From Branchiostoma floridae (lineage: Eukaryota > Chordata > Leptocardii > Amphioxiformes > Branchiostomatidae), in assembly GCF_000003815.2 (NCBI RefSeq), contig NC_049987.1:2449569-2513568 (forward strand): DNA of 64,000 nucleotides, in the 5' to 3' direction. Below the pieces are notes generated by a model. That model searched no databases. It was not told the origin of the DNA and saw nothing but the letters and a program-made list of their open reading frames with translations. The translations under genes were made by a program, and so were the position numbers. Positions 27,901 to 36,900 of the stretch are shown one piece after another. How positions within the stretch are numbered: position 1 is the stretch's first letter; the number at the start of each line of letters is the position of its first letter.

Positions 27901-30900
27901 TCATATCATCAAGTCTGACACCCAGCCCCGATTCTTTAACTTTTTGAGCAAGATCATTGACATACATAGCAAATAAGGTTGGTGACAGAACATCCCCTTG
28001 TTTAACTCCATAGGGGGTGGGAAACCATTTAGTCTGGTACTCATTCACTTCTACACATGCTACTGGGTTCTTATAGAGAGTCGTTATAGCTTTATAAAAT
28101 TTCCCATCAATACCGTTCTGTATTAGTCTATAGGCTAAAAGGTCTCTGTTTATCCAGTCAAAAGCCTTCTGGAAATCAATGAAACAGGCAAAGGTAGCCT
28201 TCCCCTGCTCCATTCGGGCCCTGCTCACCGTACATACTGTAAAGATATGATCTATACACGCTCTGGCCCTACGGAACCCGTTCTGTTCGTCCACAAGTAG
28301 GTTTGAGCTCTCTAAGTACTGGGTAAGCCTATTGTTATTGGACATACCTTGTTTTATAAAAATGTTTTGATTTGTTCAAATTCCTAAACGATTTTCGCTG
28401 CTTATCAAGCGACTATTCTCTTTAGATTAAAACATGTCATTAGCTGTGGCGTCTAGTACACACTGGGTGTACATTGTCTTATGTTGATCGAGGAAAGACC
28501 CAGTCCATCTGGGCGAGAGTAACTCTTTCATCATGGTGTCCCAACGGTTCCTTGCAGAGACAAAAAAACGTCCAGGAAAGCCGCCAGATCTTGGATGGTC
28601 TGTTCGACGCCATTATCGGCGCCATGAGGCCAGGAGCCCCAGCAGTCACCATCGAGAGGGTAGGGGTTGCTCTCCGTGCGCAGAGGGTCTGGGGTGACCA
28701 GTTTGGAGGCCAGGTGGTGCAGACCGGGAATGGGAGCTTCCATGTTCCGTCTAGAGCAGCACTCTTTGGCGACTATACACCGCACAGCGTCGCTATTAAG
28801 GTACGTAACACGTCCTGGCTATCAATGCCTTTCCTCTTTTTTCACCGATAACGTCAAAAAGAAAATATCAATGTTGAATTCTGATCGTTGTTTCAAATTG
28901 CTTTTGTCAACTATCATTTTTGTCACTAGATTTATGATTAACAGTAATGATTGTCAATGTGTACAGTACTTTTCATGTAAAACTGATAGTAGCAGAATTG
29001 GCAAATGACAGAGTATAGTGGGCACGATTGAAACAGTTAATGAGCAGTAGCGACATAAGAGTTTTTTTTTTCAGTTGACGCAGTTTCAATGGAACCCCTT
29101 CACCTGGGGGCGCGGGGAGCACCAGGTACGTTCGTCTGTCATGGAACTGTCACTCCTGCAGAACGACATCCCTGTGGCCTTCAACAACCTGACTGAAGAC
29201 TTCAATATCACCATTCCGGGGGGCCCCGGAAATAATTTAGCCACAACAATCGTCACCTTCCCTGCTCCAGGAAACAAAAGTTCAAGCTACCATTTGCTAA
29301 AGCTCAACAGCACCGCAGAAGGATTCCTGGTCACAATCACCCCGCTGAACACAAGCGTGGTGTACGGCGTGTCTGGCAGGTACGGCGGCCGCCCTGACGA
29401 CCAGAACTACAACGTGTCCACGGAGACGTACGTTCTACCCGAGCAGTGTGCCTTGAAAACTCTGAGTGGCGATAAAGACACAGAGAAGACAGCGGCAACA
29501 ATTTTCATCCCGGGAGAGCATGAGCCTGTAGATTACCACATCAAAGTCCAAGTACTTGGTGAGTAATTTTCATGCTGGTTGATTGTTTAATGTCACAAGG
29601 CTAGCACTGAAGTGCTTGACAGATGAGCTGGGATCACTGTTTGTCATATCTAAACTACATTTTGTGATATCTGTTATTTAGTATGTATTGTTTTAGATAT
29701 TTGCTCTCAGACAGACGAGGACAATTTGGCAATACAGCCGAGTTTAGTAACTCATCTATCAACAAGCAACGAGCAGTCACAATACCGAGGCCGCAAGGGC
29801 GCGGTATTGGAAGGCCAACCTTTTTACCTTCCTAACCAATGTCTTTAGAGATTTTTGATTGATTGTATCTTTCTGCATCAGTCTGTCATTTTGGGAATAT
29901 AATTCAAAGAAAATGTGCCCAGTATTTTAAAGTCGGTGACCTTATAATGATGTGATGTTTGTTTGTTTGTTTGTTTGTTTATTTGTTTATTTGTTTAAGT
30001 ATAACCATTGAATCGTCATAAGAAAAACATGACACGTGTGTGTGATGTTGACGCATTGAAAACTGGTGATATCCGAGTATCTGTACCCTTCTCAGGTCTG
30101 TTATAATATCCTTTTTTTTAGGACCAGTGACCGAGTGTGAAATTGAGAAGAGGGCTGACGAGAAGGAGTTACACACCGATGACGTCTACTCCTACCAGAT
30201 CCAGTGGGCCCGTCTGAGCTGCGTCTACTGGAGCGAGACCCAGGAAGACTGGAGGACTGACGGCTGTGCGGTATGTACACATGCAGGTTTAAAAGATTTT
30301 ATGAAACTTTTACTTCAGGGATCCCAGCAGCAGTATAATCAAAAAATGGATACGACGAGTACTTACAATCATTACAACACTTCAGCACATACCCTCCAGA
30401 AAATAACATCCTCATGTTGGTGAAATTTGATAAAGAAAACAGATGCATTCATCATTGTTTATAGTCTGCACTATGTAAACATGACATGTAAAGTTTACTG
30501 GACCAGGTGCGGGATTTCTGTTCAATGTTAGGATATGCTTATAATCAGCTGGATCATGTGAATGGACAGCTTTGATATTGATAGCAAATTTAAAGCCTAT
30601 TGACTATTATAGCAGAATTTACCACATCGCTCAGTGTTTTCCCAAATGATCATTGTTTGAACCAGCAACATGAGATTGCAGCAACTTAACTCCGCTTTCC
30701 ACAGATAAGCAAACAGTCCACCATTACCAGTACCATCTGCCACTGCAACCATCTGACGGCCTTCGGAACTGACTTCGCCACACCGCCAAACACCCTAGAC
30801 TTTGGGGCGTTGAATTTCAGCGGTTTGGTGGACAACGTTGCCATCTTTTCAACCATCATTGTGGCGCTCTGTCTGTTCTCGTTCACATCAGCCCTGATAA

Positions 30901-33900
30901 AGGTTACTGAGCGTGTAGGGAAAAGGAAGGTAAGTAGACATCATCAATTATCCAGATCTTTATACTCTGTTGACTTCTATTTCTCTTCCATTTTTCTCCA
31001 GTATTGATGTTTATTCAATATAATTTGACAGTGGCAGACATGCTAGTATCACAAAGGGGTAGCTCTGCTGATAAGGGCAATGTGTCATTAACAAGGAAGA
31101 TTTTCATAAGTCAATGTTGTTAGTATGCATAGACTTATCTTTAGCTTCAGTAAGACTATGATATAGTATGAGCTTTGAGAAGTCAGGGTCAGTATGTACA
31201 TTCATGTTCTATATCTTCACACATTGTTACAGTTACATCACGCTGTAAGGTTGGACGACCTTCAGAACGGCTACCGGTACCGCCTGATCATCTGGACAGG
31301 TGCAGCTAGGCATGCTGGGACAGAGTCCACCGTTACCTTCAAACTATTCGGCGATGCAGCAAACTCCGATGTGAGAGTGGTCAACATCGCAGAGAAGGTT
31401 AGGACGTCAAATTTGGCACTGGCTTCTCCTATGATCATTTCATTACCCAACTTCCCACTGAAGATTTATTGTGGAATTTTGTTGCTGTTTTATCCACTGA
31501 AGACTTCTTGTAGTACATTCATTTACGGCATGTCCCAATAGGAGGAATTTTTGTTGCTGTTTTAGGTTTTTACCCCAGGCAGCCAGGTGACCCTGATCTT
31601 CAGCACAGCAGAACAGCTGGGTAACGTGGAGCAGCTGCAGCTCATGCACGACAACAGTGGGGAGGGGAGCCGTGCATCGTGGCACGTGGACAAAGCAGCA
31701 GTGCAGGATCTAGCCACAGGCAAACTGTGAGTTCAGTCCAACTTTCCTTGGCTGTCTAGATTCATCCAGGTCCTTGCCCAATAATTCAACGTCCAATTGC
31801 TTGCGTTAGGCAACACATAAGGTGTGGTTCTTTTCTTTGTTTCAAAGCCTAGTACGGCTAACATAGTGAGATTTATTTCCCTTTTGTTGGAACTGCAGGT
31901 CCTATTTCTTCTGCGGTGAGTGGCTGGCAGCCGACCGCGGGGACGGGCAGGTGGTGAAGACCTTTCCTGTCGCCTCTGAGGAGGACCTGCGATCCATCGG
32001 GTTCCTGTTCCCGGCAAGTCTGCGGAGCAATCTGGCAGAGGAGCACCTCTTCCTGTCCCTCGCTATCATGCCTGAAGGTAACATTTTGCTTACTGAACTG
32101 GGGAATCATATTACAAGATTTAAGATATGTCTGAAATTTCCCTGATTATAGTAATTTTTGATATATTTATTATTGTTTACATCAGGCTTAACTGTATTTT
32201 AAATGCATGAATACCTCTTGTTTTCAATGTTAAATCAAGTGTATCGAGTGTGTTGCTTTGGTTTTATTCTTTATCACAAAACCGACTTGTTCTGATGAAA
32301 AATGTCCCTGCTATGTTTCCTTTACAGATAGCATGTTCACCCGCAGCCAGAGGCTCGGCTGCTGCCTGAGTCTCCTCCTCATGTCCATGGTGTCCAGCGC
32401 CATGTGGCTAAGGGACGAAATAAAAACCCAGGTTGTGCAGGCCGTCAGCCTGGGACCGTTCTCCTTCACCCTGAATGGAGTCTACACGGGAATCATGGCC
32501 AGCCTCACCTGCCTTCCCGTCATCGGGGCCATAGTCCTGCTGTTCCAGTACAGCCGACCCAGCAACAAGGGCAACCCCCGGGTCAGAGATGTGGAGATGG
32601 GTGTTTCGGCTGAGGCACCCACACAGCAAGGACCAGCCAAGGGCCTGCCACACTGGTGCAAGTACGTGGCCTGGGTGCTGGTGGTGCTGTCTGCTGTGGG
32701 GTCAGCTGTCTTCACCGTGCTGTACAGTCTGGAGTGGGGCAAGGACAAGTCCGAGAGGTGGCTGTCTGGGTACTTCTTGGCTTTTTTGGCGGACATCTTC
32801 GTCATGCAACCAGGAAAGGTAAGGATATGTGCTCTGTTGATTTCAATTGCAACCTCCACCTAAAAAAATTAGAAAAGAGGTCTTCCCAAGATTATCTTGA
32901 GCATCTAGTATAAATGTAATACAATTCAGATATTTAGGTAGACAATCTTGAGAAGGCCTCTATAACAACGTTTTTTGAGGTGGCGGTAAAATGGCACCTG
33001 GTGGAATTATGAGCATGTATGTTGCATGTAGTTGTATAAGGTATCTGGCCACAAAATTTCTTGCTAGTTTAATAGGACCTGAGCTACTCAGAACATTTTG
33101 TATGAAGCCACATCCTGTCAGAAACTTTAACAACTAATGCTTTTGTCTTACAGATATTTCTCCTCACCATCGTGACTTGCTTTGTTGGCAAGACGCAAGT
33201 TGTCAAGAAGATCTTTAAAAAGAAGCGGGGCCCCGCTTTGATTAAAGCCAACGTGGTGTCTTCACAAAGGGAGGCAGGCTTCAACTGTAAGTTTCAGCTC
33301 ATCAGTTTGTAAAAAAGAACAATTACCATAATATAAAGGCTGAAGTAAACTGTGCACATGTTACCACATGTTTGACGGAAGCCGTTTTGTGTAGTTTCAG
33401 TGTGCTCCCAGTCATACCCTGTATTCTTAATTGATCTTATTTCTTGTTGCTTCAGTCTTTAATCCAGGTTGTGAGCTTTTTTCTTCCAACAAATACAGAC
33501 CTTTTGATATTCTATGCTTTCTAAAGGCGATGCATTTCGCATGAGGAGGAAGATGGAGCGACTTTCAATGAGGTCCCTTGCCAACATCAAACAAGCGAGA
33601 ATGAGGCAGCGCAGGGACAGGAGATTCGGGGAAACCGTGTGGGACATCGCGTGGTTCTGCTGTTTCCTCCTGCTCGTGCTCAGCATCACCAACGAATACC
33701 ACAACACCACAGAGGGTTTCCATCAGACACTGAGCACAACCAACACCTTCCTGCAGTCTGTGGACGACGTGAGTTCCTTTAGTAGTATCCATTATTTGGT
33801 TATTTTGCTGCTAAGGTCCCTGACACGGGTGTTGGAAGCAGTCGGCTTAATCTTCACATCGCGCTTCCAAGCGGCCGGCTCTATCCAGCGGATCCACACT

Positions 33901-36900
33901 GTCAAGGCCGCAGTACACCTTCCTGACATACTCCAGCCAAGATTTCCTGGGTCTACCCCGCCTTCTGCTACCGGCACCTGTAGACAAACTTTAAAAAACA
34001 TTTTGAAGCCAGTGGAAAGCCATTAATTTTGACAAGGACAAAATAGATGGTAATCAGAACATGGATTCAATGGGTGCCATTTGTACCCTTGTTGAGGAAT
34101 CTACAATTACTGTGTACAGGTAACTCACGAGGCTTTGTTTCTTCACAGGTAAATGATCATCTCACCTTCTGGTCCTGGCTGAACGAGACCGCTCTGCAGA
34201 GCTTCTACCCGGAGACTTCCTACAATGACGACAAGCCCCGCTGGTTTGAGAGGGGCTTCACAGCTGACAGGCAGACAGTCCTGGTCTACCCACCTAGCCT
34301 GGTCCAGGGCAGAGTAAAGCCAGGTGGGTGGAATCACTTTATGAAACACTTGCTGTGGGCTTGCATGACATGCCTCAATGTATTCCACAATCATGCAGTC
34401 TTACCACAGGAAATGCATGTTGCATTTTGAAAAGCTACAAATTAAAAGGGATCATTATTTCAAACTATTCGGAAAGAATCTATGTTCACATAGTACGCAA
34501 GGATAAATGTAATACCAAAATAGCAAAATAACCAAGGAGGTAATAGCACTTATATGTAGGCTCTGTAACCTCCTCGAAATAACAATGTAACTAAGTGATC
34601 ATGACTGACTGATTTTTTATGTTTCTTTCTCCTGTCATCCTAGAACTGTGCGCGGTGCCTGTGACAATGCAGCACTTGTTTGGCGAATGTTCACCAGGGT
34701 ATGGTGAACACACCAAGGAGACTGGAGCGTTTGAGGAGGGATGGAAAAGGGTCAAGAACACATCAGCGATGGAATCAGCAGCCCCTGGATGGACCCACGT
34801 CCCCAGCGGCTACCCCAGTCTCCCCATCTACGGTGTGACGACGCACTACTGGGGAGACGGCTTCGGTCTGCACCTGGTAAAATCAGCAGACGAGATGCGC
34901 AGCATCCTAGCAGACCTGAAGGCCAACCGTTGGATCGACAAGCGCACGAGGGTCATCTTCTTGGAAGCGATGCTCTACAATGGAAACGTGGATCTGTTCA
35001 CATCGCTGACGTTGGTGTTCGAATTGTCCGAGACGGCCGGAGTTTTCTCCCGTCACCACGTGCAGACCTTCCGACTCCATCAACGGCCGGGGACAATCGG
35101 ATACATCTATGTCCTGCTGGAGATCATTTACGTCATCATTCTCCTCTACTCACTGTGGAAAGAGGCAAAAAAGGCACACGCAGGCGGCTTGGCCTACCTG
35201 AAGGGGGCATGGAATATTGTCGAAATCTTCAACTTTTTCTTGGCTTTCACCGCCATTGCCTTGTATGGCTTTAAGGCAGTCTACAGCTCAAGGGCTCTGG
35301 CGGCGATCAAGGAAGGGAAAGGTGTGTAACAAATTTATGCAAAAATTGCGTTACATGAACATTTCAATTCAACATTGCTCAATGTTTGCAAATGTGAAAA
35401 AACGCTCTTAGACTTGTAGGTATACTTGACTTGGATCACACTTATTGTATTATAAGGTAATTATTGTAACTAATACAGTACTTAATGATATGTATACTTT
35501 TATTTTAAAGATCAAGTCCACCATTTCCGATCTGCGGTGAACATTAGTCTGGTTTACGGCTGGTTCCTGGCCTTCCTGACATTTGTCAACATGATGAAGT
35601 TCCTCCGGCTGTTGAGGTTCAACCCGTTCCTTGCCAAGCTGACGTCTGTGTTCCGAGGGATGGCGGGGGAGTTCTCTTCCTTCTCTGTGTACCTGTTCCT
35701 ATGCATGTCAGCTTTCTGCTTTTTCGGATATCTCAAGTTCGGCCTTATTGTGACAGAGTACAGGTAAGGAAACATATTCTATTTGTGCAAATTTAATATT
35801 TATCTTGTGGCTAAAATGATTTCTAATTTTTCACAGAATCACGCAGGTTGCGAGTGCTTGGAATTAAAACAATGATTTTTTTTCCAGCTCCATCAGCAAG
35901 TCCTTCTCCACATTGTTCCAGATGTCTCTGGGAAACTTCTACTACTACGAGCTGCGGGAGGCAGCCCCCATCCTCGGCCCCATCTTCTTCTTCGCATTCA
36001 TTTGCATCATCTTCCTGGCGCTGATGAACTTTGCCATGGCGATCATCGACAGCGCACTTCCCGAAATGCGGAACCACGACATGCCTGAAGAGGACCGGTA
36101 CTTCATCCAGGGGCTGTGGGAACGCTTCACGGCCTTCTTCGGCTTCTGGAAAGCACCAGCCGCAGGTAGCGTAGTGTTGTTTCACAGTGCATGACGGAGA
36201 AAGACTATCATTGTTTCAGTCGTACGTTATTTGCGAGTGGCTACCGAGATGCTTGATCACTACATGGTTGCACTATATTGTTAGCTCTTTCCGCTTGCGT
36301 AGTTTTGTTTCACAGGTCAATTCTGTCTGTAGAACAACCCTCCCTCAGTCAATTCGTTTTCTCTGCCCCTAGCATTGTTGTCATTGCACGATCTTATTCT
36401 AGATAACTTACTTACTTTACTTAGTTATTCAAGATAAAGATAAGCAAAATTTACGAAATCATTTACGTCGGCTCAGATGACGACTCACTGGACACTCTCC
36501 ATGACAGTCTGATCGATGTAGAGATTAAAGTGGAGAAACTGTGGCTGAAGAGACAGTCGCTTTTCAACCTCAAGTTAGTACAATATCTTACAAGAAATTC
36601 TACTTGAATATGACACCCTTTAAGATGCATGGAGTGACCTTCTTGGAACCGTGACTGTAACTAGAATAGCCTCGAACTGACTTTATGATGATAATTGTTA
36701 ACGATACAAATAAAACGAAAGGTTCTAAAAAACACTCATTGCGAACATATTTGACAGTTTGAACACTCCATCTCTGACATTTTGAAACATATCTTCACAG
36801 TATGCAGGAAAAGGACCTCCCGGCAGAGCCTGAGTTTGTGCCGACTGTCAGAGATGTTCCCGATGCTGCAGCAGAGGAACTTCATGCTCGCCACCGCGTC

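Noticed and set aside
36166-36188. Channel gene ending by read-through after exon 36 (GSVVLFHSA stop)
   Set aside because: A short unspliced tail is possible as a minor isoform, but the gtagcg donor and phase-matched exons 37-38 give a better model.
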